A stretch of DNA of 64,000 nucleotides from the NCBI RefSeq assembly GCF_018687715.1, contig NC_056762.1, positions 39,202,864 to 39,266,863 on the forward strand, read 5' to 3'. The stretch comes from Carya illinoinensis. Taxonomy: Eukaryota; Streptophyta; Magnoliopsida; Fagales; Juglandaceae. Position 1 is the stretch's first letter, and each line of letters begins with the position of its first letter. Position numbers and translations under genes: made by a program. Under the pieces are notes generated by a model. The model made no database searches. It saw only the letters and a list, made by a program, of their open reading frames with translations, and was not told the origin of the DNA. This document shows positions 24,299 through 37,864 of the stretch, one piece after another.

Positions 24299-26366
24299 AA
24301 AAAAAGGGTAAACATTAGTATACATTGCTGTAAAAAACAACTAAAAATGAGCATACATTGTGCAACTCATCCAACATAGATCATCTTGATATGTTCTTGA
24401 CTCAAAACTTTTCAACTCACAGATTCATTTCTTCTTACTTTTGTTTTACTCTATTAATAACTGTTGCAGTATTTCATAATCCAACAAATAGTGTTGAATA
24501 TACACTCCTCTTATTAGACCTGTTACCTTTTGTTGCATTGGATCAATCTCTTATATATATATTACTTCGAATGTTGGCTTATATTTTTTTTATTTGTTTA
24601 TATTTTTACCTGATTCTATGTTGGAGTCTGTTTGTGATGATTTGTTTTCTTTAAAATTCTCCTACTGAAATACTTGGAAAAAAATCCATCCAAGAAGTGT
24701 TAATGGTTTATTTATGATGAGAGAAATGATTTGTACAAGCCCCAAATAAACATGCCTCATGCAAGCTCTTGTAAAAAAGTGGACCCCACCTTAGAAAAGT
24801 GTAAAAAAACTGTTCTTTATTAGTGGGACCCACTTTTTGACAAAGGGCTTGATGGAACTTGTCTATTTGAGGCTTGTACCTAACATTACTCTTATGATTA
24901 TGCAGTGAGGCTTGCTCCTGAGGAGACTTCAGTGGAGCTAACTGGATATGAACACAATGCAGTGACATGTATTGGCATGAAAACAGAAATTCCGGTAAAA
25001 CACTCTCTTTGTGCAATTCATTTGTAAGATTTCTCACATCCTAAAGAGATTCCAACTTGATATGGGAGTTGAAGTTCGTTCTTGTTCATGTTGTCTGATT
25101 TGATCTTTTTGCTGCTTATATTTTATCATTGACTGGATTTTTCATATTCTGCATCATTCTTGAAGTTTTATGCGTTGTTAGTTACCTGACCTAGTAATTG
25201 ACTGTATGTTCATGACTCTTATATAATGATTAAAAGAACAGGGAATAGGGATGAATCTTCTATCTACAATTATTGGTCACTAGCTCTTCCAACATGCTTA
25301 AGTTTTGAAGCTTTGTATAAGGTCTTTTTGTTATAATATGTTCTTGACACATTTTCCAGACAGCACTCTTAGGGTGTCCTTTCCTACTTTATGTAGCAGT
25401 GACACTTTGGCCCTTTAGGTTTAACTGCCTGGGCTTGCTTACGGCCATGAAGCCGGTGTCTTCAAACAGGTGTCAAAAATGTTCTGGTAGGAAAATGCAG
25501 CGTTCTCTATATTCAATGTGTATTTCATCCTACAGGTCCTCCGTTTATGACTTGAATCTTTCCAACCTTATGTGCCTGCTGTTGGGTAGGTTTACCGTTC
25601 AATATCGTTTCTCTCATTGTTCTATCCCAGTATGTGAAGCTTAGGATTCTATATGTCAGTTTATGTCACTTTTGGATTGTATTCTGGTGGCCCATTGTAT
25701 TGATTGGCTGCAACTATGATTTTCTGCCAGTCGGATACATCTGTTAAAAGTGAGTTCGTTAAGGAATTAGCTTGGTAATGTATTAATGATTTTTTGGAGG
25801 CTTGTTTGTGGTTCATACCTAGATAGTGCTCAAAATTGAATGAATGAAAGATTGTGTTTGTTTTTGTTTTTCTTTTCTTGGTAATGATATTAAAATTCTT
25901 ATTTGTCAGAGCCACAAAAAATATCACAAATTAGAGAGGAAGAAACATCAATGAAATGACATTGTTCTTTTTCTTTTTCTTGCTCAATAATATAGTTGTT
26001 ATATCTATCCTTCAGGGAGCATGATAGCATGTATTTTGATATGAGAAATGATATTTGGAGTCATAGAGTGCTCAAGCACCATGCACTTCTTTTGAAAAAA
26101 TTTAATTTTTCAATCGTGGATCCTACTCTTTTTCAAAATCACAGCACTTGCACAACCTATGACTGTATTTAGCATTACTCAATTGATATGGTAATTTTTA
26201 CATTCTACTGAATCGGTTTCAGGTGATTTTGGATGAAGCAATTGTAAAACTTCACCCTGATTTCTTCTGGTTGGGTGGTGGGGAGGTTGATCTCAAGCTA
26301 GGGATCAGGACCTCGGAATTCATCGACTATGTGAAACCTTTCATCGTCAACTGCAGTAGCAGTTGA
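21536..26366 (+). CDS. YbaK/ProX-type aminoacyl-tRNA deacylase-like protein, five exons
   Basis: Exons 21536-21835, 23894-23971, 24064-24148, 24906-24994 and 26223-26366 all have GT..AG borders and compatible phases, giving 231 residues. YbaK/ProX domains generally hydrolyse misacylated tRNAs (for example Cys- or Ala-tRNA-Pro). That activity here is inference from family. The C-terminal half carries the domain signature: GYEHNAVTCIGMKTEIPV, then DEAIVKLHPDFFWLGGGEVD and LKLGI. The N-terminal 100 residues start with a short helical MEKAVEELERVQTQILHRIS segment that I cannot assign. I see no obvious organelle targeting peptide. The ATG at 21536 opens the GC-rich first exon, preceded by a purine-rich leader. 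Intron 1 (2058 bases) is swollen by insertions. Domain call is good; exact substrate unknown. Confidence 0.85.
22258..22866. mobile_element. Non-autonomous hAT-like element in intron 1
   Basis: Ends are CTGTGGCGGAG and CTTCGCCACTG, the second inverted giving CAGTGGCGAAG, so the terminal repeats match at 9 of 11 positions. GGAGTGGG at 22250-22257 is repeated exactly at 22867-22874 as an 8-bp target duplication, which is characteristic of hAT transposons. The 609-base interior has a T run (22352-22371) and an A run (22607-22624) but no transposase. Confidence 0.8.
22922..23007. repeat. (TC)n microsatellite, about 86 bases
   Basis: A perfect TC run in intron 1 of the YbaK-like gene, starting about 55 bases after the hAT element. 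Such long perfect runs are usually length-variable. Confidence 0.95.
23277..23415 (+). mobile_element. Truncated retrosequence inserted in a TA/TG microsatellite
   Basis: Sequence at about 23309-23394 (GGCTTTTTGCCTATTCTTTG, then an A tail) resembles the 3' end of the better-defined insertion at 23561-23703. On both sides lies the same ATATATGTGTGTGTG text (ending at about 23307, and again at 23395-23413). This is what a target duplication in a microsatellite would look like. Probably the 3' end of an L1-type LINE; ends are approximate. Confidence 0.5.
23545..23719 (+). mobile_element. 5'-truncated LINE-type retrosequence with 16-bp duplication
   Basis: The insert (23561-23703, 143 bases) ends in an A tail after CTTTGATTACCTATAAA. 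It is flanked by AAGTTATACAGTGTCA (23545-23560) and AAGTTATATGGTGTCA (23704-23719), which match at 14 of 16 bases. An A tail, a long direct duplication and a truncated 5' end are the marks of LINE target-primed insertion. Confidence 0.72.
24257..24305. repeat. Poly(C)32 followed by poly(A)17
   Basis: Thirty-two C in a row, then seventeen A, inside the intron before exon 4 of the YbaK-like gene. Pure C runs of this length are rare in plant DNA and are error-prone to sequence. Confidence 0.9.
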
Positions 26367-27138
26367 TTACCTGAGATGAACCATCATCAAACTCATTAGA
26401 GCACAAGTAAATCTTAGATGACTGCCCAGTGGAGTCTGAAGCAGGCCATTCTTCAGCTGCTGTTAAAAATCCATTGATTTTTGCATGTCACCCATTTTTG
26501 GTGCAATGAAAATTTTGCTTTTTGGAGCTGGTGTTTTTTTTTCCCCCTTTGTGGGCACTTAGTGATACAACATCACGTCATTCCTAGTTTCTGGAACTTG
26601 ATGAAAGCTGCATCTTTACTTGTCATAAAGATGAAAACAAATTTATTTAAAATTGACTTGCATTGTAAAGTTAAGAGACATTTCTAATGATTTTCAACAT
26701 ACCATTTCAATTGTCATGGACAGCAGCAATCATTCTCTAGATCCTTAATTTATCAAGTTAAAAATAAAAACCTTTTTATTGGATGTGAACTTTTTAATAC
26801 GCTGGTAATCTCGCGCACACAAGATCAATGGGTATAATTTTATGGTTCCCATAAAGCCTTTTCAACATTTTAAAGCACCTTGATGACAGAACAAAACATC
26901 AAAAACAAGAGTGACTGCATGATACTGCCTAAAAACAAGAGTTTCAACCTGCACATATATATACCTTGGATAGAATAAAAATAGAAGCTCGGTTTTTGCA
27001 TGTACGCAAAATACTCGAAATTACATTGAATAAGGCAATGGTGATGGCAACAGGAAAATGAAATATGATGAAAAAAAAAATATATATATATATATATATA
27101 AAATAGTGCAAGTAAAAGATCAATGGCCACGGTAGGCT
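26367..27138. other. Shared 3' flank of two convergent genes
   Basis: About 770 bases between the stop codons of the YbaK-like gene (+) and the ATG8 gene (-). It should hold both 3' untranslated regions. A TA repeat lies at about 27079-27100. No further gene seen. Confidence 0.6.
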
Positions 27139-29172
<2,034 letters not shown>

Positions 29173-29181
29173 TTTTCCTGA

Positions 29182-29756
29182 AATTACAATCAATATTGAA
29201 TAAATTTTCGGCTTTTCATTCAGTCATTGAATGATAAATTATTCCCCTGAAATTTAAGAGCCATATTATTATTGAAATATCGATCAAACCCAGAAGAATA
29301 CACGACACAGCATCAAGTTCGTCAGACATAACCTAGAATTACACCACGCCAACTCAATATTTTAAGTTTCTTTTAAGTCATCAACATTCATGAATAACAT
29401 CAATGACAACAAGAACATGCGTTCGATCAAGGCCTCAGTAAAAATAGAGTATCATTGCATAAAACCTCAAAAATAGAATTGCTAAGAAAAAACCCCAATT
29501 TTCAAATTGAACAATCTTCTTAGTATCGTTTACCCACAAACGTTTGCAACCAGAGAAATGGACAATAGATAACAAAATCTGCATCACATATAAAAAAGAA
29601 GAGGATTTATCTACCCAAAAACCAATTAATAGAGAAAATACAGTGCAGACTCTTTTTTTAAGAAACAAAAAGCATAAATCCAACTAGCTTTCTCAAAATC
29701 GAGCAAAAAGAAAACACCTTTTATTAGCTGCAAAAGAAAACAATAACAAAAACTCA
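29182..29756 (-). other. Probable 5'-leader intron of ATG8
   Basis: On the minus strand the sequence just before the ATG reads TTGTAATTTCAG followed by GAAAAATGG, a good acceptor. A GTGAGTTTTT donor lies at about 29755. An intron in the 5' leader is common in plant ATG8 genes. The leader exon would lie above about 29757; a second donor-like GTATCT near 29951 leaves its upstream structure open. Confidence 0.5.
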
Positions 29757-30458
29757 CCAAAGAGGAAATGGGATTATGGGGGCTTTGCGTTTATAAGAAG
29801 GCGAGTCGATTAATCAATTTTCAAACAGACAAAGAAGTGCGTGAAATCGTTACACTAATCGAAACAGTATTGAACTCAAGGAAATATAAAATCAAAGAAA
29901 GGTTAGAGGGAAAAGAAAAAACTTATGCAGAGGAACCGGAAAAGAGATACCTTTTTCTGATCAGAATTCAATGAAGCGCGCGGGTGCGGTAGAAGAAAGA
30001 ATTAAAAAAGATTGGCCTTTTCAATTATTTATCTTTGATTCTATACACTTTTTATAATAAATTAGTAATATATATCTTATCCTTAATAAACAATCATTCC
30101 AATCGCAAAAAAAAACTTATAAACAATCATTCTAAATTGGTAAACTTAGAGTGTAGTTCCTCTAAGTCATACGTCTCTGCAGACGTGGCGAGCGAGGATC
30201 TGAAATCCCAATCAACTATCAAGAACTAGCAGGATGAATCATGCGGTCCAGATTCATCTGATCCTTGGAAACGCAGTGGATAACTCTACTTTGAGATCAT
30301 GCCTACTCCTAGAGAAATATAAAAGTGAATAGAATATAGATATGATAACTGCCAAGTTTTAATTTTTTTTTTTTTTTTTTAAGGCTGTTATATTTATTTC
30401 CCGTTACGTTTAAATAAGTTTTTGAATGGATTTAGTGATTTCTTTATCGAAAATCTTA

Positions 30459-30595
30459 TATATAATTATTTTTACATAATTTTTATATATTTTATTAATA
30501 TGATTGACTGTATTATTTTTTTAATATAAAATAATTATTTTAACTAATCATATTAATAAAATATATAAGAAATATATCAAAATAATTATATATAA
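30459..30595. repeat. Palindromic MITE
   Basis: The left arm (30459-30505, TATATAATTATTTTTACATA... to TTAATATGATT) is an imperfect inverted copy of the right arm (30546-30595, AATCATATTAATAAAATATA... to AATTATATATA). About 45 bases pair around a 40-base centre. It is non-coding. Confidence 0.6.
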
Positions 30596-30676
30596 CAAAA
30601 CTTCTTATAATAAATATGCTCGATTAATAAATCAAATCAAATCAAATAGATTTATTATATTATCTATATATATCAT

Positions 30677-30715
<39 letters not shown>

Positions 30716-30891
30716 TCGGTGTGAAGTACCTGTTTTTGTGCAATTGGAGTGTTATTGCCAAAATCCGTCTAGAAAGATATGCGCTTTTGTAGAGGGAAAA
30801 ACACGAATTAAAAGATCAATACGTTTTTGAATTATTAGGATGTATTATTATTGAATATTTGAGAGCTTGGCTCATTATCTTTTAATATATA

Positions 30892-30938
<47 letters not shown>

Positions 30939-31367
30939 AATAACTTTTATCCTAACTAGTACATCTTTACAAATAATAAATATATTCTATAAACTATATA
31001 ATTTCTGAAGTATCTTCTTTGAATTCTATTGGCCCACTTCATACTTTATTTTATTTTTTATTTTACTTGGTACTTCACATATTAAAAAAGGTTAAAGATA
31101 TAGGCAGTCGTGCAATTTGCGTGTATTTTCTTGAAAAAAGCATAGATCACTATTAAAAATTATTTTTTATATGAGTTCTAAATTTATTTATTTTTTTCAA
31201 ATAAAATTTATTATTAATTCTATATATAGAAAAAAAATATATATATATATATATTAATTTTCTAGCATTTATTAATTTCCCATTATTTGTTTCTTTAACT
31301 TTCCTACTCATAAGTTTTGCTTGATTTTATCATTACTTTTCAAGTAAATAAAAAATACAATTAATCT

Positions 31368-32068
31368 TAGGGGTGTATAACCGAATCCTAATTTTAAAAA
31401 TGGGGCAATTTTCCGTCCTTATTATTTCTGGATTCGAGCAGTTAATCGGATTTAATTTGGATTTAGGTGTCCGGATTTTAATCCGGACTTATTAACACTT
31501 TAAAAAAAAAAAAACCTGTTTAAACTTTAAAAAATGTTTTTATAGCATTTTTTTTAATTATGATATCATGTTTAAATTACCTATATTTTTTTAAAAAAAA
31601 AATTGAAACACTTCTTAAATTTTTTTAAATAAAATAAATAATATTATTATTACATCACAATGTAAAATATTAATTTATAAAATAAATTATTATTGACCAT
31701 CAATTTTACCCACTCCTTTCTTCCAGAAGCCGTTAACGCCATAGCCATAGAGGTAATGTTCATTGTTGGCACTCTTATGCTAATAAAAGCTAAATTTGGT
31801 GGTTTTCTTGACTTATTTATGTTTTCACTTCTTCTTCTTCTTCTTCTTCTTCTTCCTTTTTTTTTTTTTTTTTTTTGCAAATAAAAGATATGTTCCTTGG
31901 TTTGTTACATTATCTCTTCTGGGTATTACTCTATACATTTGATTTTCATTATCTAAATTGGATTAGCTGGATCGGAAACAAAAGCTTTGTTATCCTGTCG
32001 CTCAGATACATATAAATTCCAAGTTTTGGACCGACCTGAAAAAAAAAAGGCCCCGTTCTACTCCCATA
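31368..32068. mobile_element. Non-autonomous hAT-like element
   Basis: Starts TAGGGGTGTATAACC; the inverted right end reads TATGGGAGTAGAACG, matching at 11 of 15 positions. ATTAATCT at 31360-31367 recurs exactly at 32069-32076 as an 8-bp target duplication. TAGGGGTG is a typical hAT terminus and also begins the element at 39649. The 701-base interior has a (TTC)n/poly-T tract and no transposase. The diverged right end suggests an old copy. Confidence 0.68.
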
Positions 32069-32671
32069 ATTAATCTTATTGTAGCTATTAACTCATCATA
32101 ACTTATCTTTTTTACTCTATTATTACCGTTTAAAAGAGTTATTACAAAATCACAATCATTTAATTAAAATATAATTCTTAAGATTCAAAGAAAACAAAGG
32201 TTGCAAAGTCTTTTGAGTGATGGGGAGAGCGTGAAAAACAGACTAAAGCCAAAAGGCAACAACAACCAAACGCAAAAAGCTTGTCTGCAAGTTTCTTTAA
32301 TCACTGTTGGAGCAAAATTAGGTTAAAAACGACATGGAATTTCATGCATTTTCTCATGCCCACCCGACAAGCACCCAACCCTTTCGGCTTTTAGTTCAAA
32401 AAAGGTTACCAAACACCAATTACTCTACACACACAGGCTTTATCTCTAATTATCCCTCCTCACTCACTCTTAACAAGGCAACTTTAGGAGCATGGAATTA
32501 AGGGAAGAAAAATTATACTTAGCAGTCCCATGCTATGCACCTATTTTTATTTTTTATTTTCTCTAATAGATGTGTGGCATAAGACTGCTAAATAGAATAA
32601 CTCTAAACTCATACTGATAAGAAATAAGTAGGAGATCGAGAGAAGATCAAGAAATTGTTAAACAATAAATC

Positions 32672-32823
32672 TATTCATCATTATAATTCTTATTATTATC
32701 TCATCATCTTATGATATGGTATTATATGATTGGTTCATAAGTGAAAATTAATAAATAATTTTTAATAATTTAATATCACATCATACGATAATAAGAAGGC
32801 GATAAGAATTAAGATGATGAGTA
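32672..32823. repeat. Palindromic MITE
   Basis: The left arm (32672-32724) begins TATTCATCATTATAATTCTT. Inverted, the right arm (about 32771-32823) reads TACTCATCATCTTAATTCTT. Both continue through TTATTAT and ATGATRTGRTATTA. The arms of about 53 bases are long relative to the 152-base whole. It is non-coding. Confidence 0.6.
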
Positions 32824-33223
32824 ACATTAATATTGAATAATAATAAGAGTTTAGAAAGCTGGATCATAGCTGTAACTGCGAAAGAAAAGCTCTGAAATTG
32901 TTGGTTCTTTGAAGTGCAAGGGGTGGTTCAGATGATTGGGCCTGAGCCAGCACTCTGCTTACCCACACAAGTATGGCCAGAGACCATCGTATTTATATTT
33001 TGGATCATCGGCCCCAAGACAATGTAGTAAGAAGGACTAATGATCTGACTCTTCATGTGATTTTGTTTTCATCCCCTTTTTTTTTAATAGAATAAATTAT
33101 AATTATGCTCTTCCTTTGGACTTTATTATTTTTAATTATATTTGCGCGATAAGCAATTTTATAAATTAATCACTTAAATGAAAATTACTTAAAATACAAC
33201 TTATGGACGGATGTCCAAATCGC

Positions 33224-33405
33224 TAGGCCTGATTTGGATAGTTAGTCGAGATGGGATGAAAATTGAAAATTAAATAAAATATTGTTATAATATAATTATT
33301 TTTATTTGAAAAATTTAAATTGTTTATTATATTTTATTTAAAAATTTAAAAATATTATAATAATTATATGAAATGAAATGATTTCACTAAACAAATCATG
33401 CCTTA
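33224..33405. repeat. Tourist-like MITE, family 2 copy 1
   Basis: Left end CTAGGCCTGATTTG and inverted right end TAAGGCATGATTTG pair well, giving GGC-TGATTTG terminal repeats bordered by CTA/TTA. That fits the 3-bp TWA target preference of PIF/Harbinger elements. The interior is AT-rich with GAGATGGGATGAAAATTGAA and AATTATATGAAATGAAATGA, shared in part with 37666-37864. Confidence 0.5.
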
Positions 33406-33992
33406 AAAGGAAAGAACCGATGTTACCCATATTGCTTTTGCTTGGGGTGAAAGTTTGAAATTAACATTCATCAAATGGACCAGTTCCTAAAAACAAAACA
33501 AAAGAAAAAAAAAAGGCAGCAAAAGAAAATTTCCTTTTAATTTGTTTATTTGGTGGGGGGTCATAGAATGAAAAGGGGTTGGTTTCTATGGCTAGAAGAT
33601 CACATGGGTGTTGAGATAAACTAAGCCATCTTCCCCATATGTCCAAATCATGGTTTTCCTAAACAAATGATGCTATACCAAAGCAACATGTCCCCCTGGT
33701 CTCTCTCTTCCCTCGACTCCACACAAAAACACCCATTCTTTTGTTCTTTTTAATCATGTGTAGACAAGCTTCTCTTATTATTGCCTTTCATGAGGTTCAG
33801 AAGACAAATGCAGTGGAGACAAGTTCAGTCAAACTTTGTTGTACCAATCTTCAATATGTCTTTAAATATTCCAACAAAAGATATATAAATACTATTATAA
33901 ACACTTGAAAACATGGCTGCAACTTGCATGGGGGCTTCTTCTTAAAATGGCAGCAGTACTCAGGCAGCTTGGCTCTCATATAAATGAACATG

Positions 33993-34024
<32 letters not shown>

Positions 34025-36927
34025 CGTTCACCATGATGATCATGCAAAGAAACATGCATGCATGCAATACATAATACATTATGAGAGTGACATTTTACGT
34101 GTGAATAAAGTTTTGAGAGAGCTGGGACAAGCACACGTGAAATTAACACGGTAAATTGTTATCCGATTGAAATTATTGTTTGAGTGGATCCCAGTTGATT
34201 CAATCAAACACCATCATTAATAGAAAGCAGTACTTTAAAAAATTTCGAAAAAATCAAAAGGTAATTAAAGAAAGTTTTATATGTTAATCATGAAATGGCC
34301 AGTTACCTAACTTACACCCAAAAGCGAAGCAAGTCTGCTCAAATTGTTGAAGTTTATGCACCGATTAACAAGCAGCTTGTCATGTCGGTCTTACCGCAGT
34401 CCAATTGATATTTTTAACCATTTTCTTGGATAATCAGGGTCCAAGATTCTTTCTTTTTTATATTTTATATTTTAAAAAATTGGAATGATCCATTCAAAAG
34501 ATGTTTGAAAAAAAAAAATTATTGTGACGTGATTTTGATAATTACGAAAGTGATAGGACTCTTTCCAATATGAATTTTAATTTTTTTATTTCATTAATAT
34601 TCTTAAGAAAATGATGGATCATTAATAGGGTTGAAATGGTTAATTATTATTATTATTATTAAAAAATAATAGTATGATTATTAAATATATATATGTCTAG
34701 TAAATATGTCTACTTATATATATATATTTTAATACTTACAAAAGTGACTATTAGTTTTTTTTTTTTTTAGTGGTTAAGGATCTTAAAAAAATTATTCTTT
34801 AGTGGATCATTTATACTAAGGTATAATTTTGTTGGACACATTTAATAGAAGAAAAATCTAGTTATAAATACAATTATGTATTAATATGTGCATCAATATA
34901 AGATGATTGGTTAAAAAATTGATTTTATTGAAAATAGTGCTAATTTAAATTTTAAATATAAAAAAATCAATATTAGTACTCAAATTAATATGCGACTTTA
35001 CTTGTATGTAAAAACTCTTTAATAGCACCCTAGCATTGTCCTTATTATTTTTGGTTGAGGCTTTTTGCCATAATTGTTGTAATGTTATGGATACTTTTTA
35101 TTAAGTGGGTGAATTTTTTTTAGTAATGTCGAATGTCTAAATGTCGTGTTACCAGTTATTTAGTTTTAATAACGAGTCAACATGCTTGACAATTGCTTGA
35201 AATTGACTCCCTAGATTGACTCGGGGAGTCAATGGGTTCCCTAACCACTAAGTATGGGTTACAACAAACAAAGTTTACCGTCAACGTTAAATTAAAAACA
35301 ATCACTAGATATAGAAATATGCACACTTTGCTAACGATTACGGTCACATGCAATCATCATTATAGTAGATGATTCTTCTTTTTGTTTGTACAGATAAATT
35401 TCCCAAAGTTCACTCTCAAACGCCCTTCTTACAAATCTCGCAAGTTTTCTTGAACTCCGAACTCGACGATCTTTATTGTTTTGCACAAACAATATAAAAC
35501 GAAATATTAGTTCTCATAATTTAATTTTTTCTAGTTTTTCACTAGCTATCTTCATCATGGTTAATTTGAAATTTCTTAAGGTCTTCTTGTTGAGCAAATC
35601 AACATTAAGAATTACAGATAAACTGTTAGAGATAAAGTTGACTGGATCTAACCTATTAAAAATTCATTACTAATAGTAATGAAAGAGATAGAGCCAATAA
35701 TCTACCATAGGGATAAATCTTATAATTTAGCTCAAGTTGACTCAAACTCTTAAAAATAATGCATTTTATAAGGTAATCAAGACACAACTACTATAAATAA
35801 GGAAATATATCTCTATACAAAGAAGAAATCTCTACATATCTAGAAAGACCCTCAATGACCTCTCTATGCATTGTCTCCACCATAGGCAACGACTCCAAAT
35901 TATCTTCTCTCAAGGGAGGCATCATTTTTAATTTCTCAAAATCTTAAATTCATTCATCGTATTAAGAGATACAATGAGATTATAAGATATTATAAAATCG
36001 TCTGTTATAATGAATTTATCCCAAATAATTAATAGATGTAAGCTTTATATCAAATTATATAAATTTTCTATCTTTCTATTTATTTATTTATAATTTATTA
36101 CCATGTATAAACACTAAGAGCACCGTGTCGACAAGTTATAGGACGTGTAAATTCTATGTAATCATTTAAAAAAAATTACTTTTAAAAAAATAACTTTTTA
36201 TGTTGGTATAAGGTATATTTATTATTTTTAAAAAGAGTATATTATGTCACTTCGTAAAAATATATTCTCTCTCTGTTTTTCTTTTATTTTTATTTTATTT
36301 ATTTTTTAATTAAATATCTGTTGTCGAGGTGTTTGATTGGTGGGCACTTTACTACGTCGATGGGGGACGCGCAATGCGCACAGATATTTGCTTTACTGCA
36401 TAGATGGATCTTTAAACTTCATTGGGTAAAGGTCTGACCACGTGTTTTACTTTTTTTTATTTGTTTTTTCATATTTAGAAAATAGAAATGCTTTTTGGAC
36501 GACGCTGCTCAGTCCCTCAACTTACCCCTCAAATGTTCTCTGTATGCATTTTTCTCTTTATATGTATATATATATATATATATATTTTAAAGAAGAATAA
36601 TACTTGTTTTATTCAAAATTATCGCTTGATATTTAAATTATTTTATTAATAATTAAGAAATTAACTATCAGTAATATTATACATTTTTTCTTAATAATTA
36701 AAGATGATAAAAAGTATTTAAAAAATAAAAAAAAATCAAATGCATTAGGATCAAGCCCATTGGTACATACTAGACAGCTCCTTAACATTTTTCTTTTTTA
36801 AATATTAAAAAAATACATAAATTCACTATTGATAATTATTTTAAGCATTTTAAAAAAACAAATACATTAACGACACACTTGATGGGGCAAGTTGAGAGGG
36901 TAAACTGAAATTTTTCTTAATAAAAAT

Positions 36928-37050
36928 TTACAAATTAATATAATTTGATGTGATACATTAAATTATAAAATTATTTTTATTTTAAAGTAGATTTAACATA
37001 TTATACTAAGATATAATGAATTTACTTTAGTAAAATCTTTTTATAATTAT
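36928..37050. repeat. AT-rich MITE, family 1 copy C
   Basis: Carries the ordered blocks TTTGATGTGATACATTAAAT, AAAATTATTTTTATTTTAAA, GTAGATTTAACATATTATAC and TAGTAAAATCTTTTTATAAT. These align with the copies near 950, 5401 and 39167. It is non-coding. Confidence 0.5.
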
Positions 37051-37665
37051 AGTATTATTCTTTTATTTAATCTGAATTTTTAATTATGACAAAATGGCAA
37101 GAAAAAAGGTGCTCAAAATCATTCAATTATCAACCTTTTTTAAATATCAAACCGCGTAACAGATAATCAGGTAACGTAATCAAGACTCAAAACACAGTGA
37201 AGTTAAAATTGATAAATAAATAACTTTATTTGCTAAAAAAAAATAGAAATGAAGAAAAATTACATGCGTCCTGTGTTGTACGGAGCAATGAATCAACAAA
37301 AGATAGATGAAAGGTAATGTTCCAATTGGACATTTTCACAGCTAATTTTTAATTTTATTAAAAAAAAGAGAATAAACATAAAAAATTAAAAAAAAAAATA
37401 TTAATAATAGTGACGTTGATAGCGGGGGTATGGTTCGTGGAAGAGAAAATTTGTCTGCCATTGACTGGCTGGCCCGTCCGACCAATAATTTTGGATTTTT
37501 ATTCCCATATAAAGTATTTTACCCCCAACGTTTTCTTTCTCTGTAACAAAACGACCTTTTCAATCTGCTTTTCAACACCCCGTCTCGTTGTAAAGGGCAT
37601 CTATTCTTTTCATTTGTGCGTAAATTGTAAGGATAATGGTAGAGTGGACAGTGGATACTAATTAT

Positions 37666-37864
37666 GGTCTCGTTTATTTTTAAAAAAATAAGGTGAGATG
37701 AATTAAAATTAAAATTAAAAATTGATAAAAATATTATTTTAATATTATTTCTGTATTATAATTTGAAAAAGTTGATTTTTTTATTTTATTTTATGTGAAA
37801 ATTTAAAAAATTGATAATAATTATATGAGATGAAATGAAAAATTTTGTGAAAATAAACTAGGCC
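37666..37864. repeat. Tourist-like MITE, family 2 copy 2
   Basis: Left end GGTCTCGTTTATTTT and inverted right end GGCCTAGTTTATTTT match at 12 of 15 positions. The interior has GTGAGATGAATTAAAATT and AATTATATGAGATGAAATGA, shared with 33224-33405. I associate similar repeats with Fagales genomes, from memory and unverified. Confidence 0.55.

Noticed and set aside
29768..29974. Plus-strand frame of 68 residues
   Set aside because: Antisense to the ATG8 leader region, with no family match and no splice context.
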